Below are positions 16,595 to 25,028 of a DNA stretch of 49,813 nt, one piece after another. Under the pieces are notes generated by a model, which was given only the letters and a program-made list of their open reading frames with translations, had not been told where the DNA came from and did no database searches. The number at the start of each line of letters is the position of its first letter. Position 1 is the stretch's first letter. This DNA comes from GCA-2731375 sp047518225 (GTDB lineage Bacteria > Pseudomonadota > Alphaproteobacteria > GCA-2731375), in assembly GCA_047518225.1 (NCBI GenBank), contig JAKZRK010000088.1, forward strand, positions 1-49,813, in the 5' to 3' direction. Position numbers and translations under genes: made by a program.

Positions 16595-17665
16595 ATGACG
16601 GACAAGAGCAATATCATTCCCCTGCCAGGCCTTGTTCAGGCCGACAAGTTCTTGGCAAATCGGGCGCGGCTGACCAGCCAATTGCTGCGCCATAGTCTGA
16701 TCGATAGTTTCTTTCGCTTCATGTCCGATGGAAAGCCCTATCCATTCGTTTCGCCGGACCAGCTGCTACCCAACCTCGCCCAGTCCTGGGTCGAGCATCG
16801 GCATCAGAGTACGGTGTTGATGTTCCTGATCGATGGCACCTTGGCGCGTCCGCTTAATAAACATTTCCGTCTCCGTACTTCAAACCGTGTCACCTGGCGC
16901 AATATTCAGCGCCTGGCCCCGGATCTGGACCTGTCCGAATTCAAGGCGGCACATTGTCAGCTGACCGATTCCAGTTTTGAGCCATTATTGAACCGTCTCC
17001 TGGCCCTGGACTATGCCCTGCTAGCCCAGGAAAGCGCTGAAGGGGATAATACGGCGCTTAGCCATATGCATGTAAAACTGGAGCGCTTGACCGACACGGC
17101 GATCAAGGAGCTGGGAAAGCAACTGGGTTATATCGACCGCCGGTTGTTTGAACGGGGCGAAGACTATGTCGAGGCCCTGGAAGGCAAGTTTTTCGAATAT
17201 TTCGGCTTTTCCGCTAACGCGGCCGGGCGAAAAAGCGCCGCCGCCATGGCGGCCCAGTTATTATCCGCCCATCGCCAGCGGTTTGCCGTTTTCGTCGCGG
17301 GGCAGGAAGATTGCCGCCTGACCATTTTGGATCATGGCCCCTTGATAGAACAATATCTGCTGATCCGCCCCGATGGCTTGGCACTGCAACGCTTTCAACG
17401 GGCCGCCATGGCGGCCGGCATCCAGGAGTTAGGCGATTATGCCCTGACCGGGTTAGGCGCGGCGGGGCCCAACGACGGCGCCTTCCCCCTATTGTACCGC
17501 CTGCGTCTGGAGCGCACGGCGGCGGCGCGGCCGGGCGATCGGCGGCACCGGGATCGTGATCTATTGAAACCCTGGTTACGTATCAAAGACGCGGCAGTTC
17601 TTCCCCGGCCGGAATTGGCGGCACCGGAAATTCCGTTTCAATGGGCCGGGTCGGAACAGCTCTAA
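16595..17665 (+). CDS. Unrecognised protein, 356 residues
   Basis: I do not recognise a named family with confidence. The protein is soluble, without a signal peptide or membrane segment. The first about 200 residues are mixed alpha/beta with conserved-looking FFRFMSDGKPYPFVSPDQLLP and FRLRTSNRVTWRNI. A helical stretch near 150-190 is followed by a region with QEDCRLTILDHGPL. The C-terminal 60 residues are Arg-rich. There is no clear ribosome site before ATG. Its codon use resembles its neighbours, so it does not look newly acquired. It is the only rightward gene inside the otherwise leftward maf-ppsR segment, and it converges with ppsR 4 bases apart. Confidence 0.7.
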   Translation: MTDKSNIIPLPGLVQADKFLANRARLTSQLLRHSLIDSFFRFMSDGKPYPFVSPDQLLPNLAQSWVEHRHQSTVLMFLIDGTLARPLNKHFRLRTSNRVTWRNIQRLAPDLDLSEFKAAHCQLTDSSFEPLLNRLLALDYALLAQESAEGDNTALSHMHVKLERLTDTAIKELGKQLGYIDRRLFERGEDYVEALEGKFFEYFGFSANAAGRKSAAAMAAQLLSAHRQRFAVFVAGQEDCRLTILDHGPLIEQYLLIRPDGLALQRFQRAAMAAGIQELGDYALTGLGAAGPNDGAFPLLYRLRLERTAAARPGDRRHRDRDLLKPWLRIKDAAVLPRPELAAPEIPFQWAGSEQL

Positions 17666-17669
17666 CGCC

Positions 17670-18503
17670 TTACTTGGCCTGAAATTCGGCCTTTTCTTCC
17701 ATCCTCTGGGTATGCATGCCGATGATCGCAGCCGCGGTTTCCTCGATCGAACGGCGGGTGACATCAATTCTGGGCCAACCCTTGCTGTCGAACAGGCGCC
17801 GGGCATTGACCACTTCTTCTTTTACGGACTGCATATCCACATAATCAGTGTCTTCATCCTGGTTCAAGTATTTCAAGCGGTTGCGTCGTATTTGGACCAG
17901 TCGGTCCGGCGATGCGGTCAGACCGACGATCAGGACATCATCCAAATGCATTAATAAATCGGGTAGGGGAATGCCCGGCACCAGGGGAATATTAGCGGCT
18001 TTCAGGCCTCGGTTGGCCAGATACATGCAGGTGGGTGTCTTGGATGTGCGGGAAATACCTATCAAGATGACATCGGCCCGGTGAAATCCATCGACGGACT
18101 GGCCGTCGTCATGGTGTAAACTGAATTGCATTGCATCGATACGACCGAAATAGTCGGCGTCCATGATGTGTTGTCGTCCCGGTAATTCGCGGCTTTCGGC
18201 GCCGAGAAAATTTTCCAGCGCGCCGAGAATGGGATCCAGCACGGGCACGCAGGGGACTTGCAGGCGGCGACATTCCTCACGCAGATTTTCCCGCAGATTG
18301 TGATCCACCAGCGTGAACATCACCAGTCCCGGGTTTTTCTCGATCGCGGCAATAACCGGTAGAAGCAAAGCTTCGGAGCGCACCATTGTCCACATATGGC
18401 GGTTCGGCTCCGCCCCTTCGAATTGCACCAATACCGCCGCCGCCAGGGAAATCAAGGTATCGCCCGTGGCATCGGATACCAGGTGCAAATGAAATTTCGT
18501 CAT
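17670..18503 (-). CDS. ppsR: Bifunctional kinase-pyrophosphorylase (DUF299, PPDK/PEP synthase regulator)
   Basis: DUF299 proteins switch pyruvate phosphate dikinase or PEP synthase off and on, by ADP-dependent phosphorylation of a Thr and by Pi-dependent removal. The protein has the normal 277 residues. The P-loop-like GISRTSKT is at 149-156, the N-terminus reads FHLHLVSDATGDT and the conserved VDMQSVKEEV is near 231. Which target enzyme it controls cannot be told from the window. In Caulobacter the orthologous gene (called RP001) borders the chromosomal origin on the side opposite hemE, exactly the position seen here. Confidence 0.92.
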   Translation of the reverse strand: MTKFHLHLVSDATGDTLISLAAAVLVQFEGAEPNRHMWTMVRSEALLLPVIAAIEKNPGLVMFTLVDHNLRENLREECRRLQVPCVPVLDPILGALENFLGAESRELPGRQHIMDADYFGRIDAMQFSLHHDDGQSVDGFHRADVILIGISRTSKTPTCMYLANRGLKAANIPLVPGIPLPDLLMHLDDVLIVGLTASPDRLVQIRRNRLKYLNQDEDTDYVDMQSVKEEVVNARRLFDSKGWPRIDVTRRSIEETAAAIIGMHTQRMEEKAEFQAK

Positions 18504-18930
18504 TGCGGTTCAAAAGCCTTTTGCAGGTTGAAAATCAGAATCACGAAAATTGTTAGTGACGGGGATAAGCCGCCCTTTTCGGACTGACAAGGAAAATTGC
18601 GCACCTTGAGAGATTTTCCGTACCTCTGCTTTCTAGGCTCTTATCGCCAGCCTGATTTCGAATCGAAATGCCGTGAGTATTTTCATGGCGCGCCTTCTAT
18701 CCCGAATATCCCCATGCCGCACGGCCTGATCTTGTCCCGAAATTGATCTTTTATCCCCATCAAACACCAAGGCGGATGGATTGGGGACGAATTTCGGGAC
18801 GAATCGAGGCACCGGCCTTAATCCCCGATTTTCACAGGGATTCACTAACTACCACTATCTATCTTTTAAAAATATTATATGTAAAAAGATTAAAAATTGG
18901 ATTGAGTCTAAAGGACATGGGACGCGAATA
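18504..18930. other. oriC: Candidate chromosomal replication origin (oriC)
   Basis: This 427-base gap lies between divergent ppsR and hemE, the pair that flanks the origin in Caulobacter. DnaA-box-like 9-mers (consensus TTATCCACA) are seen: TTATCCCCA at 18751-18759 (one mismatch), TTATCCCCG on the minus strand at 18560-18568, TTATCGCCA at 18641-18649 and ATATCCCCA at 18706-18714 (two mismatches each). An 11-bp inverted repeat GTCCCGAAATT lies at 18734-18744 and 18790-18800. The block 18856-18898 has only four G or C in 43 bases and would suit a DNA unwinding element. The hemE and ppsR promoters must also lie here. Function as origin is inferred. Confidence 0.65.
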
Positions 18931-19977
18931 ATGCAGACAGAAGACAAATTGCTTATTCGCGCCCTGCGGGGTGAGAGACTGGCCCGGCCGCCCTTTTGGT
19001 TAATGCGGCAGGCCGGCCGGTATTTGGCGGAGTACCGCACAACGCGCGAACAAGCGGGCAGCTTTCTGGACCTTTGTTTTAATGCCGATCTGGCCACGGA
19101 AGTCACGTTGCAGCCAATCCGGCGGTTCGGCATGGATGGTGCCATATTATTTGCCGATATCTTGTTGATTCCCCATGGCTTGGGCCAGGCCCTGGATTAT
19201 CGCGAGGGTGAGGGGCCGATACTGGAGCCAATCCGAAGTATCACGGAATTGGCGGCATTGCGCATGGATGATTTGCACCGGCGGGTGGCACCGGTGTACG
19301 AGACCGTCAGCCGCCTGGCGGCGGCATTACCCGATAATGTGGCGCTGATCGGGTTCGCCGGCGCGCCTTGGACCGTGGCCACCTATATGGTCGAGGGCAA
19401 GGGCAGCCGCGATCATGCGGTTGTGAAACAATGGGCCTATGGCGATCCGGACGGCTTTGGCCAGCTGATCGAATTGTTGGTGACGGCCACGGTGGAATAC
19501 CTCGGTAAGCAGGTGGATGCCGGCGCCGAGGCGGTGCAACTGTTTGATACCTGGGCCGGGGCGTTATCGGAAACCGCCTTTCAGCGCTGGTGTATCGAAC
19601 CGGTACGACAGATTGCGGAGCAATTGCGGCAAAAGTATCCCGATCTTCCCATTATTGGCTTTCCCCGTGGTGCCGGCGCCGGATATAGGGCTTTTGTCCA
19701 GGCGGCGGGCGTCAACGGCGTCAGCCTGGATTGGACCGTGCCATTGGATTGGGCCGTGGCGGAATTGCAGGGGCCCAATTCACAGGGCAAGGTCACCTTG
19801 CAAGGCAATCTGGATCCCCGGCTTCTGGTCATTGGCGGGCCGGCCATGGACAGGGAGGTGCGGCGAATCCTGGAAACCCTGGGACAAGGGCCCTTCATTT
19901 TCAATCTGGGCCATGGCATCGTACCCGAGACGCCACCTGAACATGTGGGCCGCCTGGCTGACATACTGCGCGGCTGA
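18931..19977 (+). CDS. hemE: Uroporphyrinogen decarboxylase
   Basis: HemE removes four carboxyl groups from uroporphyrinogen III to give coproporphyrinogen III in haem synthesis. The N-terminal signature WLMRQAGRYLAEYR is near residues 23-36, the catalytic Asp region ILFADILLIP near 70, and the C-terminal NLGHGIVPETPPEHV motif near 320. The 348-residue length is typical. The open frame continues to 18781, but the extension runs through the AT-rich part of the candidate origin and lacks family sequence. ATG 18931 is therefore taken. The gene starts a rightward haem cluster with hemH (34-base gap) and hemJ. Confidence 0.95.
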   Translation: MQTEDKLLIRALRGERLARPPFWLMRQAGRYLAEYRTTREQAGSFLDLCFNADLATEVTLQPIRRFGMDGAILFADILLIPHGLGQALDYREGEGPILEPIRSITELAALRMDDLHRRVAPVYETVSRLAAALPDNVALIGFAGAPWTVATYMVEGKGSRDHAVVKQWAYGDPDGFGQLIELLVTATVEYLGKQVDAGAEAVQLFDTWAGALSETAFQRWCIEPVRQIAEQLRQKYPDLPIIGFPRGAGAGYRAFVQAAGVNGVSLDWTVPLDWAVAELQGPNSQGKVTLQGNLDPRLLVIGGPAMDREVRRILETLGQGPFIFNLGHGIVPETPPEHVGRLADILRG

Positions 19978-20011
19978 CGGTGGGATCGGCGGATGGGGGG
20001 AATAGGTCTGA

Positions 20012-21067
20012 ATGTCACGGGTCGCGGTAATTTTATTCAACCTTGGTGGTCCAGACAGCCTTGATTCAGTCAGACCTTTTTTGCGCAATTTGTTCTCCGA
20101 TCCTGCGATTATTACCGCGCCGGCGGCACTTCGTTGGTTTCTGGCGCGGCTGATTTCGGCCCGCCGGGCAGGCCATGCCCGATCGATTTATGCCAAGATC
20201 GGCGGCAGTTCTCCGATCCGGACCCAAACGGAAAAACAAGCCAGGGCGCTGGAAGCGGCATTGGCCGACCTGGGCACGGTCAAAGCCTTTCCCTGTATGC
20301 GCTATTGGCATCCTTTCAGTGATGACGTAGTCCGGACGGTGGCAGAATTTGCGCCGGATCAGATTGTTCTTCTGCCCCTATATCCGCAGTTTTCAACGAC
20401 GACGTCCGGTTCGTCGATTAACGATTGGCGCCGCGCGGCAATATCGGCGGGCCTGGAGGCACCGCAACGAGCGGTCTGCTGCTATGCCCGGGAGACCGGC
20501 TTTATCGCCGCGCAGGTGGCGCTGATCGCGCCTATGTTGCGCGCTGCGATGGAAAAAGGGCCGGCCAGATTGCTGCTGTCGGCCCATGGCCTGCCGGAAA
20601 AAATAATTGCCCGTGGCGATCCTTATCAATGGCTGGTTGAACAAACTTGTTCGGCTATTATCGCGGATTTGGCGGTGTTGGGTTTCGCGGATCTGGATTG
20701 GCGCGTTTGTTACCAAAGCCGCGTTGGACCCCTGGAATGGATTGGACCCGCGACCGATGATGAGATTGTCCGGGCCGGCGAAAAGGGCATGGGCGTCGTG
20801 CTTGTGCCCGTTGCCTTTGTCTCGGAACATTCGGAAACTTTGGTCGAGCTGGATATTGATTATCATAATTTGGCGAAAACATCGGGGGTAAGCAGCTATG
20901 CCCGGGTCCCCACGGTCGGCACCCAGGCGCAATTTATCGCCGGGCTGGCGTCAATGACCCGCACGGCATTGACCTGGTCCGGGCCGGGTGCCCGTTGCGG
21001 CAAGGGCAATGACAGCCGTTGTTGTCCGGCGGGCTTGACCGCTTGTGGATGGGGCGGCGGATCATGA
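20012..21067 (+). CDS. hemH: Ferrochelatase
   Basis: HemH inserts ferrous iron into protoporphyrin IX. The active-site His is in LLSAHGLPE (about 190-198) and the conserved Glu is in VSEHSETLVELDIDY (about 269-283). SRVGPLEWIGP and YPQFSTTTSGSS are also present. The 351-residue protein ends with a Cys-rich tail (Cys 329, 337, 338 and 345). This resembles the C-terminal motif that binds a [2Fe-2S] cluster in some bacterial and animal ferrochelatases, and cluster binding is inferred here. The stop overlaps the hemJ start as ATGA, so the two terminal haem enzymes are translationally coupled. Confidence 0.95.
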   Translation: MSRVAVILFNLGGPDSLDSVRPFLRNLFSDPAIITAPAALRWFLARLISARRAGHARSIYAKIGGSSPIRTQTEKQARALEAALADLGTVKAFPCMRYWHPFSDDVVRTVAEFAPDQIVLLPLYPQFSTTTSGSSINDWRRAAISAGLEAPQRAVCCYARETGFIAAQVALIAPMLRAAMEKGPARLLLSAHGLPEKIIARGDPYQWLVEQTCSAIIADLAVLGFADLDWRVCYQSRVGPLEWIGPATDDEIVRAGEKGMGVVLVPVAFVSEHSETLVELDIDYHNLAKTSGVSSYARVPTVGTQAQFIAGLASMTRTALTWSGPGARCGKGNDSRCCPAGLTACGWGGGS

Positions 21068-21528
21068 ACGAATTTCTTTTACAATGGTATAGCTGGATCA
21101 AGGCCCTGCACATCATCGCGGTGATCGCCTGGATGGCGGGAATGTTGTATCTGCCGCGTCTTTATGTCTATCACGCGGGCTCGGCGGTCGGCTCCGAGCT
21201 ATCGGAAACCCTCAAGGTGATGGAGCGGCGCTTATTGCGGGCAACAATCAATCCGGCAATGATTTTGGCGCTGATTTTTGGTCTTTGCTTGCTTTTTACG
21301 CCAGGTTTGGTGGATTTTGACGAATATTGGATCTGGATTAAGCTGTTTTGTGCCATCGTCGGCTTAGGCGGCATGCATGCCTGGCTGTCGCGCTGGCGCA
21401 AGGCCTTTGCCGAGGACTGCAATGTCCATTCAGTTGGATTTTACCGTAAGATCAATGAAATTCCCACCGTTTTGATGATAATCATCGTGATTATGGTGAT
21501 TGTGCGACCTTTTGAATCGATATGGTAG
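21064..21528 (+). CDS. hemJ: Protoporphyrinogen IX oxidase HemJ
   Basis: HemJ (UPF0093) is the membrane protoporphyrinogen oxidase of most alphaproteobacteria, acting just before ferrochelatase. The 154-residue protein has four hydrophobic segments (about 9-30, 60-78, 83-103 and 130-148). The conserved first helix AWMAGMLYLPRLYVYH contributes a histidine thought to bind haem, and a second conserved segment is KINEIPT. The upstream extension to 21019 lies within hemH and is rejected in favour of the ATGA overlap. Together with hemE and hemH it covers the end of haem synthesis except HemF/HemN. Confidence 0.92.
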   Translation: MNEFLLQWYSWIKALHIIAVIAWMAGMLYLPRLYVYHAGSAVGSELSETLKVMERRLLRATINPAMILALIFGLCLLFTPGLVDFDEYWIWIKLFCAIVGLGGMHAWLSRWRKAFAEDCNVHSVGFYRKINEIPTVLMIIIVIMVIVRPFESIW

Positions 21529-21539
21529 GAGATCACGCC

Positions 21540-22304
21540 ATGGCGGACGGTATTCTAACAGGGAAAGTCGCTTTAATTACGGGCGCGGCGCGGGGCATTG
21601 GGTTGGCCAGTGCCCAGGCTTTTGCCAATGAAGGCGCGGCGGTGGGACTGTTGGATCTGGATACTGCCACGGCGGAGGCCGGGGCGGCGGCGATCGTTGC
21701 GGGTGGCGCCCGGGCCATGGCCTGTCATTGCGATGTGCGCGATGCGGCCTCCGTCCAGGGGGCGGTGAACGCGGTCGCGGAAACCTTTGGGCCCATCAAC
21801 ATAGGCATGTGTAATGCCGCCACCCTGACCCAGCCCGCCAGTATCGTGGAGCTGTCTCTGGAAGATTGGAACCAGGCCCTGGCCGTCAATCTAACCGGCG
21901 TGTTCCTGACGTCTAAATATTTGATTCCACAAATGTTATCGGCGGGTGGCGGCTCTATCATCATCACCGCCTCGCAGATGGCGCGGGTCGCAACGCCGCT
22001 GCGTGGGGCCTATTGCGCCACCAAGGGCGCTTTGTTGCAGTTGGCCAAGGTCATTGCGCTGGAGCATGCGGCGCAGAATATCCGGGCCAACACATTGTCG
22101 CCGGGGGGTATTGCCACGGACCGTCTGGCCCGGCAATTTGGCGATCTGGAAACCGCGGAACGGGAATGGGGCCCGGCCCATCCCATGGGCCGCCTGGGCC
22201 AGCCAGGGGAAATCGCCCGCGCGGCAGTCTATCTGGCCGGCGATGACTCCCGTTTCATGACCGGTTCCGATCTGTTGATCGATGGCGGTTACGCGGCGCG
22301 ATAG
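21540..22304 (+). CDS. Short-chain dehydrogenase/reductase (classical SDR)
   Basis: A 254-residue NAD(P)-dependent SDR. The cofactor motif TGAARGIG is near residues 14-21, the catalytic Ser is in ITASQMA (about 143), YCATK (about 156-160) gives Tyr and Lys, and DGGY closes the fold. The usual NNAG is replaced by CNAAT, a tolerated but less common variant. DLD after the second strand suggests NAD rather than NADP. The ribosome site TAGGAG lies 8 bases before ATG 21540, so the start at 21522 is rejected. It follows hemJ by only 11 bases and is probably on the haem transcript, with no evident metabolic link. Confidence 0.85.
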   Translation: MADGILTGKVALITGAARGIGLASAQAFANEGAAVGLLDLDTATAEAGAAAIVAGGARAMACHCDVRDAASVQGAVNAVAETFGPINIGMCNAATLTQPASIVELSLEDWNQALAVNLTGVFLTSKYLIPQMLSAGGGSIIITASQMARVATPLRGAYCATKGALLQLAKVIALEHAAQNIRANTLSPGGIATDRLARQFGDLETAEREWGPAHPMGRLGQPGEIARAAVYLAGDDSRFMTGSDLLIDGGYAAR

Positions 22305-22558
22305 GGCATCCGGGTCCTAGTGGAATAGCAACGCGGATTAATTTGCGACGAATTCTTGCTTTCGCTGCGTCCCCACCTATGTTAGGTGAAGATCACGGAC
22401 CAAGGCCAACGGTGCCGTCCGGCGCCGCGTTTCGAGTTCTCCTCTCGGCGAGCCTCTTTTTCCACCTATCTATTCGGTTGATGCCGCGGTTACGGCGTTG
22501 TCCAGCGAAGCCCGATTTCACGCCCATTTTCCCTTCCCAGCAAGCAAACGATAAAAAT
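22305..22558. promoter_or_regulatory. Upstream region / leader of rho
   Basis: There are 254 bases before rho without a supported gene. A 6-bp hairpin with a 3-base loop (CACCTA/TAGGTG) is at 22374-22388. GC-rich stretches that could pair occur near 22411-22432 and 22481-22500. Transcription of rho is autoregulated in E. coli through its leader, and a comparable role here is only a guess. No clear promoter boxes were picked out. Confidence 0.35.
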
Positions 22559-23815
22559 ATGAAACTGCAAGAATTAAAGGCGATGTCGCCGATCGACCTT
22601 CTGGCCTATGCCGAGGAACAGGAGGTTGAAAATGCCTCGTCGCTGCGGCGGCAAGAGCAGATGTTCGCGATTTTGAAGCTCGCCGCCGATAATAGTGAAG
22701 AAATCACCGGCGTCGGGGTTCTGGAAATCCTGCAGGACGGCTTTGGTTTTTTGCGCGCGCCGGAGGCCAACTACCTACCCGGACCGGATGACATTTATGT
22801 CTCGCCGTCGCAAATCCGGCGCTTTTCCCTGCGCACCGGGGATACCATTGAAGGAGAGATCCGCGCGCCCAAGGATGGCGAGCGTTATTTTGCTTTGTTG
22901 AAGGTCAAGAGCATTAATTTCAGTGATCCGGAAGAGGCCAAGCACAAGGTTCATTTCGATGACCTGACGCCGTTGTATCCAGATGAACGGCTGGTCATGG
23001 AACGGGATGATCCGACCCTGGAGGACAAGACCGGCCGGGTGATCGAGTTGGTATCGCCGATCGGCAAGGGCCAGCGGGCCCTGATCGTGGCGCAACCGCG
23101 TACCGGCAAGACTGTTATTCTGCAATCCATTGCCCATTCCATCATGGCCAACCATCCCGAATGCTTCCTGATCGTCCTGTTGATCGACGAGCGGCCGGAG
23201 GAAGTCACCGATATGAAACGATCGGTGAGTGGCGAGGTGATCAGCTCAACATTCGACGAGCCCGCCTCGCGCCATGTTCAAGTTGCGGAGATGGTGATCG
23301 ATAAGGCCAAACGCCTGGTGGAACACAAGCGCGACGTGGTGATCCTGTTGGATTCCATCACCCGCCTGGCGCGGGCCTACAACACGGTGGTGCCGTCATC
23401 GGGCAAGGTGCTGACCGGTGGCGTGGACGCCAACGCCCTGCAACGGCCGAAACGCTTCTTCGGCGCGGCCCGGAATATTGAAGAGGGCGGTTCGTTGACC
23501 ATTATTTCCACCGCCCTGATCGATACCGGCAGCCGCATGGACGAGGTGATTTTCGAGGAGTTCAAGGGCACGGGCAACTCGGAGATCGTGCTGGACCGCA
23601 AATTGGCGGACAAGCGGGTCTTTCCGGCCATCGATATTATCAAATCCGGTACCCGCAAGGAAGAGTTGTTGGTGGAAAAGGGCGCCTTGGCGAAAATGTG
23701 GGTGCTGCGGCGCATCCTCAACCCCATGGGTACCATGGACGCCATGGACTTCCTGTTGGGCAAGCTGAAGGCCACCAAGGACAACAACGAGTTCTTCGAT
23801 TCCATGAACACCTAG
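22559..23815 (+). CDS. rho: Transcription termination factor Rho
   Basis: Rho is the hexameric RNA helicase that ends transcription at rut sites. The 418-residue protein has the N-terminal helical domain (1-45), the cold-shock-like RNA-binding domain with DGFGFLR (60-66), the Walker A motif QPRTGKT (179-185), LIDERPEEVTDM, the Q-loop region and GGVDANALQRPKRFFGAARNIE. No insertion is present. The open frame extends to 22343 with a GC-rich, low-complexity prefix. ATG 22559 is chosen because MKLQELK is the conserved family start. The gene is followed by a strong terminator and is monocistronic. Confidence 0.96.
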   Translation: MKLQELKAMSPIDLLAYAEEQEVENASSLRRQEQMFAILKLAADNSEEITGVGVLEILQDGFGFLRAPEANYLPGPDDIYVSPSQIRRFSLRTGDTIEGEIRAPKDGERYFALLKVKSINFSDPEEAKHKVHFDDLTPLYPDERLVMERDDPTLEDKTGRVIELVSPIGKGQRALIVAQPRTGKTVILQSIAHSIMANHPECFLIVLLIDERPEEVTDMKRSVSGEVISSTFDEPASRHVQVAEMVIDKAKRLVEHKRDVVILLDSITRLARAYNTVVPSSGKVLTGGVDANALQRPKRFFGAARNIEEGGSLTIISTALIDTGSRMDEVIFEEFKGTGNSEIVLDRKLADKRVFPAIDIIKSGTRKEELLVEKGALAKMWVLRRILNPMGTMDAMDFLLGKLKATKDNNEFFDSMNT

Positions 23816-23847
23816 GAGCGGTCTTGAAATAGTCTAAGATATAGAAA

Positions 23848-23885
23848 AGGGCCGCGCTGGCGACAGCGCGGCCCTAGTTTTATGT
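23848..23885 (+). terminator. Rho-independent terminator after rho
   Basis: An 11-bp perfect GC-rich stem (AGGGCCGCGCT, 23848-23858, pairing with 23865-23875) with a 6-base loop is followed by AGTTTTATGTTTTT. It ends rho transcription. Read leftward it is followed by CTTTTCTATAT, so it may also stop the convergent quinone oxidoreductase transcript. Confidence 0.85.
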
Positions 23886-23918
23886 TTTTACGCGAAATTC
23901 CCGCGATTTCGTTCAAAA

Positions 23919-24893
23919 CTATGGAATTAAGACGGTTGATCCCGTGGTTTTGCGGTTTTGCAGGTCTTTGTGAGCCTTTTTCGCGTCCTTTAGGGCATAG
24001 GTCTGATTGATTTCGATCTTGACCTTGCCGCTTTTCACTACGGCGAACAAAGCTTTCGAGCAGGCCTCCAACTCCTTGCGGTTGGAGGTATAGGTGACCA
24101 GGCTGGGACGGGTCAGGTATAGGGATCCCTTGGCGCCAAGAATGGCCGGCGCGAAACTATTCACCGGACCAGAGGCGTTGCCAAATGACACCATATGGCC
24201 GCGGGGCTGCAGGCAATCGAGGGAGCCGTCCCAGGTCGATTTACCGATCGAATCATAGACCACGGGCACGCCCTCCTTTTTGGTCAGGCGGGCGACCTCC
24301 TTGGCGAAATCCGTTTTGGTGTAGTCGATAACCTCGGCATAGCCGTGAGCCTTGGCCAGCCTTACCTTGGCGGCACCGCCCGCGGTACCGATGGCACGGA
24401 CGCCAAGGGCGTTCAGCCACTGCCCGGCGATCAGGCCGACGCCGCCCGCGGCCGCGTGAAACAAGACCGTCTGGCCTTTCTTGACCGGATAGGTACGGCG
24501 GATCAGGTATTCCACGGTCATGCCCTTGAGCATCATGGCGGCGGCGGCTTCATCGGATATGCCACGGGGAATTTTCACCAAGGTGGCCGCGTCCATGACC
24601 CTGGCTTCGGAATAGGCACCCGGCGCGCCGCTGCCGTAGGCCACGCGGTCGCCGGGCTTGACATGCTTGACGCCAGCGCCGACGGCCTCGACCACGCCAG
24701 CGGCCTCCATGCCTAGGCCCGAGGGCAGCGGCATGGGGTACAAGCCACTACGCAGATAGGTGTCAATGTAGTTTAGACCGATGGCGGTATGGCGGATCAA
24801 GGCCTGGCCCTTTTTGGGCTTACCCAGTTTTACCTCTTCCCATTTCATCACCGATGGGCCGCCTGTTTTATGAAACTGGATTGCCTTGACCAT
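23919..24893 (-). CDS. NAD(P)H:quinone oxidoreductase, zeta-crystallin type (MDR)
   Basis: This zinc-free medium-chain reductase has 324 residues, the normal size for QorA. The quinone reductase signature GLNYIDTYLRSGLYP is near 40-54. The Rossmann motif AAAGGVGLIAGQWLNALG lies near 145-162, and the conserved VYDSIGK is near 212. It probably reduces quinones or alpha,beta-unsaturated carbonyls with NADPH. ATG 24893 is preferred to the frame start at 24914 because MVKAIQF is the family start. It is unusually Lys-rich for this genome but has ordinary codon use. The gene stands alone, convergent with rho. Confidence 0.88.
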   Translation of the reverse strand: MVKAIQFHKTGGPSVMKWEEVKLGKPKKGQALIRHTAIGLNYIDTYLRSGLYPMPLPSGLGMEAAGVVEAVGAGVKHVKPGDRVAYGSGAPGAYSEARVMDAATLVKIPRGISDEAAAAMMLKGMTVEYLIRRTYPVKKGQTVLFHAAAGGVGLIAGQWLNALGVRAIGTAGGAAKVRLAKAHGYAEVIDYTKTDFAKEVARLTKKEGVPVVYDSIGKSTWDGSLDCLQPRGHMVSFGNASGPVNSFAPAILGAKGSLYLTRPSLVTYTSNRKELEACSKALFAVVKSGKVKIEINQTYALKDAKKAHKDLQNRKTTGSTVLIP

Positions 24894-25028
24894 GTTCGTG
24901 GAGCCTTTCCCCAAGTGGATTGGTTACGATTAGTGCCGGAATTGTCGGTAGGTAATATTTGGATGGAGGAACAATAGACCCATGGGCCAAAGCTTGTCAC
25001 CTAGGAAATGGTTAGAAAACTGCCAAAC

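Noticed and set aside
18781..18930. N-terminal extension of HemE through the origin region
   Set aside because: Crosses AT-rich non-coding DNA and lacks family sequence; ATG 18931 gives the normal length.
22343..22558. N-terminal extension of Rho
   Set aside because: Low-complexity residues with no Rho homology; the conserved start MKLQELK is at 22559.
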